Notes: generated from the sequence alone by a model not told the origin. Positions 1 to 6,978 are shown, counted from the stretch's first letter. The stretch: DNA of 13,857 bases from Flavobacteriaceae bacterium (GCA_020347545.1 CP070731.1:2187318-2201174), one strand, 5' to 3'. Numbers and translations are program-made.

Positions 1-640
1 CGAGTGGCTTCGACTTAAGCTCTTTCCCGGTGAAAATTCCAAGCTGATACATTTTAGATGCTGTCACCTTGCCTATTCCAAAAAATTTTTCAATCGGAAG
101 TTTTTCAAGGAATTCTAATACTTCTTCAGGCGCGATCGTTTTTTGACCGTTGGGTTTATTGATGTCTGAAGCAATCTTTGCGACAAATTTGCTATTGGAA
201 ATACCCGCTGATGCTTTTAAACCGGTCTCATCAAATATTCTATTCCGTATCTCACGGGCCATTATTGTTGCCGACGGGTTTCCTTTTTTGTTTTGGGTCA
301 CATCCAGAAAAGCTTCATCAAGAGACAAGGGTTCCACCAGATCGGTATATTCAAAAAATATACTTCTTATATTCTTTGACAGTTCCTTATAACGTTTGAA
401 TCTGGGTTTCACAAAGATCAGGTTTGGACAATTCTTTTTTGCCTGAACTCCGCTCATGGCTGATCGGACTCCGAACTTTCTGGCCTCATAACTTGCGGCA
501 GCCACAACACCCCTTTCACTCCCTCCACCCACGGCTACCGGCTTGCCTTTCAAGGTCGGATCGTCAAGCTGCTCCACCGATGCGAAGAAGGCGTCCATGT
601 CAATATGTATGATCTTTCTGATTTCCTGGGCTTCCATCAT
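1..640 (-). CDS. dinB: DNA polymerase IV (Y-family translesion polymerase), 3' end cut by window edge
   Basis: The reverse strand encodes 213 residues of a Y-family DNA polymerase and runs off the left edge, so the little-finger domain is missing (the family is usually about 350 residues). DinB copies damaged templates with low fidelity. Visible motifs: HIDMDAFFASVE at residues 12-23, carrying metal-binding Asp14 and the likely steric gate Phe19; SLDEAFLDV at 106-114, carrying the catalytic Asp109-Glu110 pair; AGISNSKFVAKIASD at about 145-159; and a helix-hairpin-helix thumb segment (FFGIGKVTASKMYQLGI) at 187-203. Two adjacent ATGs (640 and 637) could both start the protein; I use the first. 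It diverges from rlmD across a roughly 90-base gap. I see no convincing -7 box for it and no LexA-type operator that I can recognise. Identification as DinB is firm. Confidence 0.96.
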   Translation of the reverse strand, partial: MMEAQEIRKIIHIDMDAFFASVEQLDDPTLKGKPVAVGGGSERGVVAAASYEARKFGVRSAMSGVQAKKNCPNLIFVKPRFKRYKELSKNIRSIFFEYTDLVEPLSLDEAFLDVTQNKKGNPSATIMAREIRNRIFDETGLKASAGISNSKFVAKIASDINKPNGQKTIAPEEVLEFLEKLPIEKFFGIGKVTASKMYQLGIFTGKELKSKPL

Positions 641-718
641 CGTATAAAACTACAAAAATCACCAAAAACAAGTCCTTAAACAAGTTCGGATCAGGGTCAA
701 TAAATCGCAAAAATGATT

Positions 719-726
719 TACTTTTG
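719..726 (+). promoter_or_regulatory. -7 promoter box (TACTTTTG) of rlmD
   Basis: The octamer TACTTTTG matches the Bacteroidota -7 consensus TAnnTTTG. No TTG lies at the usual distance upstream. Transcription would be expected to begin about 5-7 bases downstream, which is at or next to the ATG at 731. This argues against the upstream in-frame ATG at 713 as the start and suggests a very short leader or none. Confidence 0.5.
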
Positions 727-730
727 CCTC

Positions 731-2143
731 ATGTCTAGAAAAAAGAAATTTCATTTATTTGAAAATGTTGAAATAATCGACACTGCAGCCAAAGGAAAGA
801 GTGTAGCTAAGTCACCTGATGGCAGAGTGGTATTTGTAAGCAATGCAGTACCAGGAGATGTTGTTGATATCAAAACAGGTAGAAAACGTAAATCTTATTA
901 CGAAGGCAAAGCCATAAAGTTTCATCATTATTCTGAAAAAAGAGTTGAACCAGAGTGTGAGCATTTTGGCATTTGCGGTGGATGCAAATGGCAGTATATG
1001 AATTATCAGGATCAATTGGCCTATAAGCAAAAGGAAGTTACAAATAACCTCATACGAATTGGTCATTTGGAACTACCTGAAATCACTCCAATTGCAGGTT
1101 GTACCAAAACCTATTTTTACAGAAACAAAATGGAATTCTCCTTTTCCGATTCGAGATGGCTCACTCAGGAGGAATTGGAGAGCGATAAGGAATTTACGGA
1201 TAAAAATGCGCTGGGTTTTCACATTCCGGGGATGTGGGATAAAATACTTGACATCAAAAAATGCCATCTGCAGGAGGACCCTTCAAATCTGATCAGAAAT
1301 TCAATCAGGGAATTTGCTATAAAGAACAATATTACCTTTTTTAACCCAAGGCATAAGACAGGGCTGCTCAGAACCCTTATGATCAGGATCAGTTCCACCG
1401 GTGAAATCATGCTTGTCATTCAGTTTTTCAGGGAGGATGTTGAAAAGAGGGAATTATTGTTGAATTATGTTGCAGACAACTTTAAGGACATCACCTCGCT
1501 TCAATATATCATCAACGAAAAAGGAAATGATTCCATTTACGATCAGGATATTATCCTCTTTAAAGGAAGAGATCATATTTTTGAGGAAATGGAGGGCCTG
1601 AAATTTAAAATTGGTGCCAAATCTTTCTATCAGACGAATTCAAGCCAGGCTTACGAACTATACAAAATTGCAAGAGATTTTGCCGATGTCAAAAAAGATG
1701 AAATTGTATACGACCTTTATACCGGTACTGGTACAATAGCTCAGTTTATAGCATCAAAAGCGAAAAAGGTTATCGGGGTTGAGGCAGTGCCACAGGCAAT
1801 AGAGGACGCCAAAGAGAATGCCAGGATCAATAACATCGAAAATACCGTTTTCTATGAAGGAGATATGGTGAAAGTATTTACTGAAGATTTTATAAATCAC
1901 AATGGTCATCCTGACCTTATTATTACAGACCCGCCCAGAGACGGTATGCATCAAAAAGTGGTAAAACAAATTTTAGCCATAATGCCGGAAAAAGTTGTTT
2001 ATATTAGCTGTAATTCTGCAACCCAGGCCAGAGATCTGGCGCTTATGAAAGATCAATATACTATTGAAAAGTCCCAGGCAGTAGATATGTTTCCGCAGAC
2101 CCATCATGTGGAAAATGTTGTCCTTTTAAGGAAGAAAAAGTAA
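731..2143 (+). CDS. rlmD: 23S rRNA (uracil-C5)-methyltransferase RlmD
   Basis: This is a 470-residue TrmA/RumA-family SAM-dependent methyltransferase that forms 5-methyluridine in 23S rRNA (U1939 in E. coli numbering). In order it has an N-terminal TRAM-type beta-barrel (about 8-65), an iron-sulfur cluster motif with Cys76, Cys82, Cys85 and a distant Cys178, the SFYQTNSSQ segment near 298-306, the SAM-binding loop DLYTGTGT at 328-335, DPPRDG at 400-405, and the catalytic Cys427 in YISCNS. I chose the ATG at 731 over the in-frame ATG at 713 because the likely -7 box lies between them and because remembered homologues begin with a Met-x-Arg-Lys stretch. It opens a tight rightward cluster; the next gene starts 3 bases after its stop. 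Naming it RlmD rather than another RumA paralogue rests on the Fe-S motif and full length. Confidence 0.93.
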   Translation: MSRKKKFHLFENVEIIDTAAKGKSVAKSPDGRVVFVSNAVPGDVVDIKTGRKRKSYYEGKAIKFHHYSEKRVEPECEHFGICGGCKWQYMNYQDQLAYKQKEVTNNLIRIGHLELPEITPIAGCTKTYFYRNKMEFSFSDSRWLTQEELESDKEFTDKNALGFHIPGMWDKILDIKKCHLQEDPSNLIRNSIREFAIKNNITFFNPRHKTGLLRTLMIRISSTGEIMLVIQFFREDVEKRELLLNYVADNFKDITSLQYIINEKGNDSIYDQDIILFKGRDHIFEEMEGLKFKIGAKSFYQTNSSQAYELYKIARDFADVKKDEIVYDLYTGTGTIAQFIASKAKKVIGVEAVPQAIEDAKENARINNIENTVFYEGDMVKVFTEDFINHNGHPDLIITDPPRDGMHQKVVKQILAIMPEKVVYISCNSATQARDLALMKDQYTIEKSQAVDMFPQTHHVENVVLLRKKK

Positions 2144-2146
2144 ATT

Positions 2147-2647
2147 ATGAGATTTAAATTAAAAGTTTTTTTTGCGCTTTTACTTATACTGATCAATTTA
2201 GGCTGTGAGAGAGATGAGATTTGTCTGGAAGAAATAACGCCTAAACTGATCCTGAGATTCTATAATGAGAACAATCCCAATGAATTGAAAAGAGTTCAGG
2301 CATTGATTGTTAATATTGAAGGAATAGAAGGCGATTATGAGGATGAGTCACTGACCGTCCTTACTGATTCAATTGCTGTGCCTCTCAGGGTTACCGAAAA
2401 CAGTACTAAAATAATTTTAAACCTGTCAGGAGATACAGAGGATGAGGATAATCTGGATACCTTATCCGTCACTTATTCTCAGGAAGATATCTTTATCTCA
2501 AGAGCCTGTGGCTATAAGACCATTTACAATGAAGCACAGGCCACTTTGATTGATGATCCGGACAATTGGATAAAAGGAATTGAAATTAAAAACGAACCTC
2601 TTCAAATAATCGATGAAACCAAGGCTCATGTTAAGATTTACCATTAG
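2147..2647 (+). CDS. DUF6452 family putative lipoprotein
   Basis: The 166-residue product starts with a hydrophobic signal segment (about residues 4-18) ending in NLGC at 16-19, followed by ERDEIC. Cys19 could be lipidated, although Asn at -3 is not a classical lipobox residue. The Cys-x-Arg-Asp-x-x-Cys start, the following TPKLILRFYN stretch and the later RACGYKTIYN resemble the uncharacterised Bacteroidota family DUF6452. I assign this from memory of the family pattern. It sits between rlmD (3-base gap) and a DUF6048 gene (overlap), an order I recall from other flavobacteria. The exported lipoprotein probably acts in the periplasm or at the outer membrane; its molecular role is unknown. Confidence 0.8.
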   Translation: MRFKLKVFFALLLILINLGCERDEICLEEITPKLILRFYNENNPNELKRVQALIVNIEGIEGDYEDESLTVLTDSIAVPLRVTENSTKIILNLSGDTEDEDNLDTLSVTYSQEDIFISRACGYKTIYNEAQATLIDDPDNWIKGIEIKNEPLQIIDETKAHVKIYH

Positions 2648-3311
2648 CATCATAATTCTGTTTTCTTACCAGATCATGACTGCCCAGCTTGGAAAACAGG
2701 AGCAGGACACTGCTACTTATAAGGACAGGTATGGCTTAAGAGTTGGTATCGATATTGTAAGACCCATCTACTCTTTTTTTGACGAAGATCAGAAAGGATT
2801 TGAAATTGTTGGGGATTACAGGGTCCATAACCGTTTTTATTTAGCAACAGAACTTGGTTACAGAGAACATACAAGACAGGAAGATTTCTTTAATTTTTCT
2901 ACAAAGGGCCAGTATATTAAACTGGGAGTGGATTATAACGCTTATAAGAACTGGCTTGGAATGGAAAACATGATTGTTGTGGGATTGCGCTATGGTTTTA
3001 GCACCTTTAGCCAGACCGTAAATGAATACACGATCAACGCGGATCCATTCTTGCCGGAACGTACGGATCCAGGAATGACATATGATGGTTTAAGCGGGCA
3101 TTGGGCAGAATTGGTGCTTGGATTGAAGGTAGAGGTACTCCACAACGTGTTTTTAGGAGTTTCATTCAGGGGAAACACCTTAATTTCCTCCAAACAACCG
3201 GAAAATTTTAAAAACCTGTACATCCCAGGTTTTGAAAGGGTCTTTGTCAACAACAACGGGTTCAGTTTTAATTATACTATTTCATATCTGATCCCGTTTT
3301 ACAGAAAATAG
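2613..3311 (+). CDS. DUF6048 family protein, probable outer-membrane beta-barrel
   Basis: The 232-residue product has a signal peptide (charged n-region, then FTISIIILFSYQIMTAQ, likely cleaved after the Ala-Gln near residue 25). An alternating aromatic/polar pattern typical of beta-barrel strands follows, for example FYLATELGYREH, YIKLGVDYNAYK, NMIVVGLRYGFS and WAELVLGLKVEVL, ending in YLIPFYRK. The pattern and position fit DUF6048, a Bacteroidota family of unknown function found next to DUF6452. An alternative start at 2628 gives a slightly shorter signal peptide. The gene overlaps the previous one by 35 bases (20 with the shorter start), so translation is probably coupled. The pair may form an envelope module, but nothing in the sequence shows the substrate or partner. 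Confidence 0.78.
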   Translation: MKPRLMLRFTISIIILFSYQIMTAQLGKQEQDTATYKDRYGLRVGIDIVRPIYSFFDEDQKGFEIVGDYRVHNRFYLATELGYREHTRQEDFFNFSTKGQYIKLGVDYNAYKNWLGMENMIVVGLRYGFSTFSQTVNEYTINADPFLPERTDPGMTYDGLSGHWAELVLGLKVEVLHNVFLGVSFRGNTLISSKQPENFKNLYIPGFERVFVNNNGFSFNYTISYLIPFYRK

Positions 3312-3315
3312 GTAG

Positions 3316-3486
3316 ATGAAAAATCAATTGCTTTCAATGTTTTCTTTTGGTTTGGTCCTGATTATCGTGGGGGCGGTAGGAAGTTTTTTTGACTGGTCCC
3401 AATCCATGATCTTCATTGGTTTAGGTCTTACTCTCGAGTCTCTGGCACTACTCATTTTTGCATGGAATAAATTGCGAAAAAAATGA
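3316..3486 (+). CDS. 56-residue two-helix membrane protein resembling the GldL membrane domain
   Basis: This 56-residue ORF starts 4 bases after the DUF6048 stop. It has two predicted membrane helices, about residues 8-24 (MFSFGLVLIIVGAVGSF) and 31-50, separated by a short FDWSQS loop, and ends in a basic tail NKLRKK. The pattern IIVGA, then a Trp-containing loop, then a Gly-Leu-x-x-Glu helix ending in Phe-Ala resembles the N-terminal membrane region of GldL, the inner-membrane motor component of the flavobacterial type 9 secretion and gliding system. That helix of GldL also carries a conserved membrane Glu; here it is Glu41. No GldL C-terminal cytoplasmic domain is present. The similarity is my pattern reading, not an alignment. 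The TGA stop overlaps the next ATG, so translational coupling is likely. Confidence 0.72.
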   Translation: MKNQLLSMFSFGLVLIIVGAVGSFFDWSQSMIFIGLGLTLESLALLIFAWNKLRKK

Positions 3487-3649
3487 ATTACTCCAATCCC
3501 GTATCCATCATTTTGGCGGCCGTTATGGTGACAATTCTGGGTCTGAAATCCAAGGAAGACTGCTATTATTGTTTTTAGGATTGTTTTTTGTGGGACTTAT
3601 TTTATTTATATTTGGAGTTGTCAAATACTTCAAAAGATATAATGGCTAA
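3483..3649 (+). pseudogene. small two-helix membrane protein gene split by an apparent one-base deletion
   Basis: An ATG overlaps the preceding TGA stop (ATGA at 3483-3486) and opens a frame coding MNYSNPVSIILAAVMVTILG, a good first membrane helix. That frame ends at a TAG at 3576-3578 after 31 codons. The frame one base back continues from about 3555 with GRLLLLFLGLFFVGLILFIF, a second membrane helix, then GVVKYFKRYNG, and stops at 3649 overlapping the next gene by 8 bases. Adding one A in the AAG at 3552-3554 joins both helices into one 55-residue protein that overlaps both neighbours neatly. The alternative is a 63-residue ORF starting at 3458, but its first 30 residues look like out-of-frame sequence. 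I see no slippery heptamer for programmed frameshifting, so a real mutation or a sequencing error is most likely. Confidence 0.55.
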
Positions 3650-3998
3650 AAAGAAATTTAACGACTTATCTGACTTGGGAGGATTTGTTTTTTCAACAAA
3701 TCAAGATGAGGATTTTTCAGAATATGCTGAAGAAGTTGTAGAAAATATTCCACCTGGGGATCAAAGACTGGAAGCCCATTTTTCCAATAAGGGACGAGGC
3801 GGTAAAACGGTTACCCTAATTACCGGTTTCAGAGGAACTGAAACGGAACTTAAACAGCTTGCTAAACTATTAAAAACCAGATGCAGCGTGGGCGGGAGTG
3901 TAAAGGATGGAGAAATTATTATTCAGGGAAATCATCGGGATAAAATAATGTCCATTTTGATCAAAGAAGGTTATCAGGTAAAACGAGTTGGTGGCTGA
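3642..3998 (+). CDS. SUI1/eIF1-family translation factor (YciH-like)
   Basis: The 118-residue product has a variable acidic N-terminal half (about 1-45) and a SUI1 domain (about 50-118). Typical features are the basic loop NKGRGGKTVTLITGFRG, then the helix TELKQLAKLLKTRC, the SVGGSVKDGEIIIQG strand pair, and GYQVKRVGG at the C-terminus. In E. coli the relative YciH can act in start-site selection on the small ribosomal subunit; in flavobacteria the role is not established. I start it at MAKKK (3642) rather than at the upstream in-frame ATG at 3588, because the extra 18 residues would read through the preceding membrane-protein gene in another frame. It overlaps that gene by 8 bases and ends the rlmD cluster. 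Confidence 0.9.
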   Translation: MAKKKFNDLSDLGGFVFSTNQDEDFSEYAEEVVENIPPGDQRLEAHFSNKGRGGKTVTLITGFRGTETELKQLAKLLKTRCSVGGSVKDGEIIIQGNHRDKIMSILIKEGYQVKRVGG

Positions 3999-4002
3999 CA
4001 CC

Positions 4003-4025
4003 AATATTTAATTGCTTTAAATATT
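4003..4025 (+). terminator. AT-only stem-loop after the SUI1 gene, possible weak terminator
   Basis: AATATTTAA (4003-4011) and TTAAATATT (4017-4025) form a 9-base-pair stem with a 5-base loop just after the SUI1 stop. The stem lacks GC pairs and no clear T-run follows, so it could equally be an operator-like dyad or chance in AT-rich DNA. Confidence 0.25.
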
Positions 4026-4056
4026 TATTGCGTTAACTAAATAATGTTAAATTTTC

Positions 4057-4929
4057 ATGCGAACAATTGGTCCTTCTGAACTCATTTTAAACCCTGATGG
4101 CAGCATTTATCACATCAATTTGAAACCTGAACATATCGCTCCCAACATTATTTTTGTTGGAGATCAAAATAGGGTGGATAAGGTAAGTAAGCATTTTGAT
4201 CGCATCGAATTCGAAACACAAAAGAGAGAGTTCAAAACGGTTGTGGGATCGTTAAACAACAAACGTTTCACTGTAATATCAACGGGAATAGGTCCTGACA
4301 ATATTGACATTGTCCTTAATGAACTTGATGCCCTGATCAATATAGATCTCGATACCCGGACGATCAAACCTGAATTGACAAGCCTGAATATCGTTAGAAT
4401 GGGAACTTCAGGATCACTCCATGAAGATATTCCTGTAGATTCCATTGTTTTAGGTAAGTTCGGCCTTGGATTTGATGGCGTCCTGCATGCTTATCAATCG
4501 AGAAATCTATTTGAGACGGAACTTGAAAACGCCTTTATTAAACATACTTGCTACTCCGAATTTAAATCTCGTCCCTATATCGTGAAAAACAGTGGTAAAT
4601 TGGAAAAAACATTGATTTCTGAGGAAATCTTTTCTGGAATTACTGCCACTGCCGGAGGTTTTTACGGGCCTCAGGGAAGGGTTTTAAGACTGGCCGTTCA
4701 GGATGAAAAATTAAATGAAAAAATTCAGTCTTTTGAATTTAAAGATCTGCGAGTCACAAATTTAGAAATGGAAACCTCTGTGATTTACGGTCTGTCCAAA
4801 TTGCTGGGGCACAAAGCAGTTTCCATGAATGCCATCATCGCCAACAGAGCAAATCTGACCTTCAGTAAAGATCCTTATGCGGCCGTTGAAAAAATGATTC
4901 AATATTCGCTACAGAAGTTGTCTGAATAA
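4057..4929 (+). CDS. nucleoside phosphorylase, uridine-phosphorylase-like
   Basis: The 290-residue product belongs to the PNP/UDP phosphorylase superfamily, which splits nucleosides with phosphate to give a free base and ribose-1-phosphate, a salvage step in the cytoplasm. Visible motifs: GDQNRV at 35-40 (phosphate loop), STGIGPDN at 75-82, RMGTSGS at 114-120 (phosphate-binding Arg and Thr), and TNLEMETS at 234-241, whose Glu-Met-Glu binds ribose in the family. The overall pattern is closest to uridine phosphorylase, but the base specificity cannot be fixed by eye. It stands alone, 58 bases after the SUI1 gene, and I see no strong TAnnTTTG box in that gap. Length and ends look complete. Confidence 0.88.
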   Translation: MRTIGPSELILNPDGSIYHINLKPEHIAPNIIFVGDQNRVDKVSKHFDRIEFETQKREFKTVVGSLNNKRFTVISTGIGPDNIDIVLNELDALINIDLDTRTIKPELTSLNIVRMGTSGSLHEDIPVDSIVLGKFGLGFDGVLHAYQSRNLFETELENAFIKHTCYSEFKSRPYIVKNSGKLEKTLISEEIFSGITATAGGFYGPQGRVLRLAVQDEKLNEKIQSFEFKDLRVTNLEMETSVIYGLSKLLGHKAVSMNAIIANRANLTFSKDPYAAVEKMIQYSLQKLSE

Positions 4930-4952
4930 TTATTTTTTAACCCTTTATAATA

Positions 4953-5003
4953 ATTAACGACTTCATACGTTAATAATAGTGATCTCCCTTGATGATTATT
5001 AAC
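4953..5003. promoter_or_regulatory. two overlapping inverted repeats upstream of a small lipoprotein gene
   Basis: ATTAACG (4953-4959) can pair with CGTTAAT (4968-4974). Most of that second arm also belongs to GTTAATAAT (4969-4977), which pairs perfectly with ATTATTAAC (4995-5003). The two stems share an arm, so they are mutually exclusive in RNA; as DNA the repeats could instead be operator half-sites. The region lies between the nucleoside phosphorylase stop and the small lipoprotein start, and no GC-rich terminator is present. Confidence 0.3.
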
Positions 5004-5018
5004 TTAAAATTAAACCCT

Positions 5019-5198
5019 ATGAAAAAGTTAGCCTATTTATTAATTTTTGTTTTCGCTTCAGCGAGCTTAGCATCGTGTGGAGGATCAAGTGCAAGTTGCG
5101 TAGAATCAGACAAGTACATTATTAAAAATATGAAATTTGAGAATCAGGAAATGGTTCTGTCCAAAAAATTCAAAACAAATGATGAGATCATCAACTAA
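5019..5198 (+). CDS. small putative lipoprotein of unknown function
   Basis: This 59-residue ORF begins MKKLAYLLIFVFASASLASC. It has two lysines, a hydrophobic stretch and a good lipobox LASC with lipidation expected at about Cys20, followed by GGSS, a usual spacer. The mature part is only about 40 residues, has one further Cys, and ends KKFKTNDEIIN without a recognisable domain. I start it at 5019 rather than at an in-frame ATG at 4989, because the extra ten residues would spoil the signal peptide. It has a clear terminator right after it and no strong -7 box before it. It is short enough that it could be a truncated relic, though the intact signal and terminator favour a real gene. Confidence 0.65.
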   Translation: MKKLAYLLIFVFASASLASCGGSSASCVESDKYIIKNMKFENQEMVLSKKFKTNDEIIN

Positions 5199-5217
5199 TT
5201 TGAATCAAATAATATGC

Positions 5218-5250
5218 AAAAACCATCAATTAATATTGATGGTTTTTTTT
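5218..5250 (+). terminator. rho-independent terminator after the small lipoprotein gene
   Basis: A 13-base-pair stem (5218-5230 with 5235-5247, core ACCATCAAT/ATTGATGGT) with a TAAT loop is followed by a run of T ending at 5251. The flanking A-run means it could also act, more weakly, in the reverse direction. It ends the upstream unit just before the pyrG promoter. Confidence 0.85.
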
Positions 5251-5276
5251 TGCTCCAAAAATAAAAACGAAAACTC

Positions 5277-5306
5277 TTGTCAAAAATAGTAGACTTTGTA
5301 ATTTTG
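5277..5306 (+). promoter_or_regulatory. pyrG promoter, Bacteroidota type (TTG-N19-TAATTTTG)
   Basis: A TTG (5277-5279) lies 19 bases before TAATTTTG (5299-5306), matching the Bacteroidota -33/-7 consensus. Transcription should begin near 5312, leaving a leader of only about ten bases before the pyrG ATG, too short for an attenuator. Confidence 0.8.
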
Positions 5307-5322
5307 CACAAACCTAAACACC

Positions 5323-6927
5323 ATGCCAAATACCAAGTATATTTTTGTTACTGGAGGAGTTAGTTCATCTCTTGGTAAAGGAATAATTGCTGCCTCTCTA
5401 GCAAAACTATTACAATCAAGTGGATTTTCAGTTACCATACAAAAACTGGATCCCTACATCAACGTCGATCCTGGCACATTAAATCCTTATGAGCACGGCG
5501 AGTGTTATGTAACGAACGACGGAGCTGAAACTGACCTTGACCTTGGGCATTATGAAAGATTCTTAAATATTCCTACTTCACAGGCGAATAACGTGACCAC
5601 GGGCAGGATTTACCAAACCGTGATCAATAAAGAAAGAAAAGGTGATTATTTGGGGAAAACAGTTCAAATCATACCTCATATTACCAATGAGATCAAAAGG
5701 AGAGTCAAAATATTGGGACAAACCGGAGAATATGACATTGTAATTACTGAAATCGGCGGTACTGTTGGAGATATTGAATCATTACCTTATGTAGAGGCCG
5801 TAAGACAATTGAAATGGGACCTTGGCAAGCACAATGCTATTGTTATTCATCTTACCCTTATCCCCTATTTAGCAGCAGCAAAAGAATTAAAAACCAAGCC
5901 TACACAACATTCGGTTAAAGAGCTGATGCAAAGTGGGGTGAGTCCTGATGTTCTGGTATGCAGGACGGAACATCACATTAGTAAGGATATAAAAAGGAAA
6001 CTGGCCTTATTCTGTAATGTGGATGAAGAAGCGATCATTGAATCGATTGATGCGGATACTATCTATGATGTGCCTAATTTAATGCTCAGCGAGGGATTAC
6101 ATGAAGTTGTTTTGAAAAAGCTTGATCTGGAAGCTTCGAAAAAGCCGGTTTTAACACGTTGGAATGAATTCCTGAAGAATTATAAGTTCCCTGAAGGCAC
6201 TGTAAACATAGGCTTGGTTGGGAAGTATATTGAATTACAGGATGCCTATAAATCCATATTGGAAGCATTGGATCATGCAGGTGCGAATAACAAATTAAAA
6301 GTTAACATCTTTCCTATTCATTCTGAGAATATCAATACAAAAAATGCTTCCGAAAAGCTGAAGGGACTTCAAGGATTGATCGTCGCTCCAGGTTTTGGGG
6401 ATCGAGGAATCGAAGGAAAGATAGCTGCGGTTCAGTATGTCAGGGAAAATAATATTCCATTCCTCGGGATTTGCTTAGGGATGCAAATGGCAGTTATCGA
6501 ATATGCGCGCAATGTGCTGAAGCTGAAAAATGCAAATTCCACTGAGATGAGCCTAAATACACCACATCCGGTTATTGATATCATGGAAGATCAGAAGATG
6601 GTTACTGAAAAAGGCGGAACGATGCGTTTGGGAGCCTGGGATTGTAAACTAAAAAAAGATTCCAGAGCCTATAAAATCTACGGTAAGGAATTGATCAGCG
6701 AAAGACACAGGCACAGGTATGAATACAACAATGATTATCTTGAAAAACTAACTGCGGCAGGTCTGATTCCAACAGGTTTAAATCCGAAAACAGGTTTGGT
6801 GGAAATAGTAGAAATCCCCGAACACGAATGGTTTATAGGAGTTCAGTACCATCCTGAATACAAGAGTACGGTTTTAAATCCTCACCCCTTATTCGTTGCC
6901 TTCGTAAAGGCTTGTTCAAAGATCTAA
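5323..6927 (+). CDS. pyrG: CTP synthase
   Basis: The 534-residue enzyme makes CTP from UTP, ATP and glutamine, the last step of pyrimidine nucleotide synthesis. The N-terminal amidoligase domain (about 1-265) starts with TGGVSSSLGKGIIAASL (P-loop, 10-26) and includes DPYINVDPGTLNPYEHGECYV and the GGTVGDIES segment. The C-terminal class I glutamine amidotransferase domain (about 290-534) carries the nucleophile Cys384 in LGICLGMQ, plus His510 and Glu512 in QYHPEYKS, completing the triad. The length is close to the usual 535-545 residues. It has its own promoter and terminator, so it appears monocistronic. In flavobacteria I recall yidC often following pyrG; it does not do so here. Confidence 0.98.
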   Translation: MPNTKYIFVTGGVSSSLGKGIIAASLAKLLQSSGFSVTIQKLDPYINVDPGTLNPYEHGECYVTNDGAETDLDLGHYERFLNIPTSQANNVTTGRIYQTVINKERKGDYLGKTVQIIPHITNEIKRRVKILGQTGEYDIVITEIGGTVGDIESLPYVEAVRQLKWDLGKHNAIVIHLTLIPYLAAAKELKTKPTQHSVKELMQSGVSPDVLVCRTEHHISKDIKRKLALFCNVDEEAIIESIDADTIYDVPNLMLSEGLHEVVLKKLDLEASKKPVLTRWNEFLKNYKFPEGTVNIGLVGKYIELQDAYKSILEALDHAGANNKLKVNIFPIHSENINTKNASEKLKGLQGLIVAPGFGDRGIEGKIAAVQYVRENNIPFLGICLGMQMAVIEYARNVLKLKNANSTEMSLNTPHPVIDIMEDQKMVTEKGGTMRLGAWDCKLKKDSRAYKIYGKELISERHRHRYEYNNDYLEKLTAAGLIPTGLNPKTGLVEIVEIPEHEWFIGVQYHPEYKSTVLNPHPLFVAFVKACSKI

Positions 6928-6960
6928 AAAAAAAAGACAGCCATTAGGCTGTCTTTTTTT
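6928..6960. terminator. strong, probably bidirectional terminator between pyrG and the metal-binding lipoprotein
   Basis: GACAGCC (6936-6942), loop ATTA, GGCTGTC (6947-6953), flanked by an eight-A run on the left and a seven-T run on the right. The symmetry gives a U-tract for transcripts from both sides, which suits the convergent genes pyrG and the leftward lipoprotein gene ending at 6979. Confidence 0.92.
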
Positions 6961-6978
6961 AATATTTTATTTGTTTAC

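Noticed and set aside
150..612. Rightward ORFs of 60-80 codons at 150-392, 178-399 and 424-612
   Set aside because: They lie antisense to dinB, whose reading shows unbroken polymerase motifs across the whole stretch.
3588..3641. Earlier in-frame start for the SUI1 gene
   Set aside because: The extra 18 residues are the out-of-frame reading of the preceding membrane helix; MAKKK is the natural start.
3458..3649. A 63-residue ORF starting at 3458 as an intact gene
   Set aside because: Its first 30 residues overlap the previous gene and look like out-of-frame sequence, while the frame from 3483 gives a proper membrane helix there. Kept only as an alternative to the frameshift reading.
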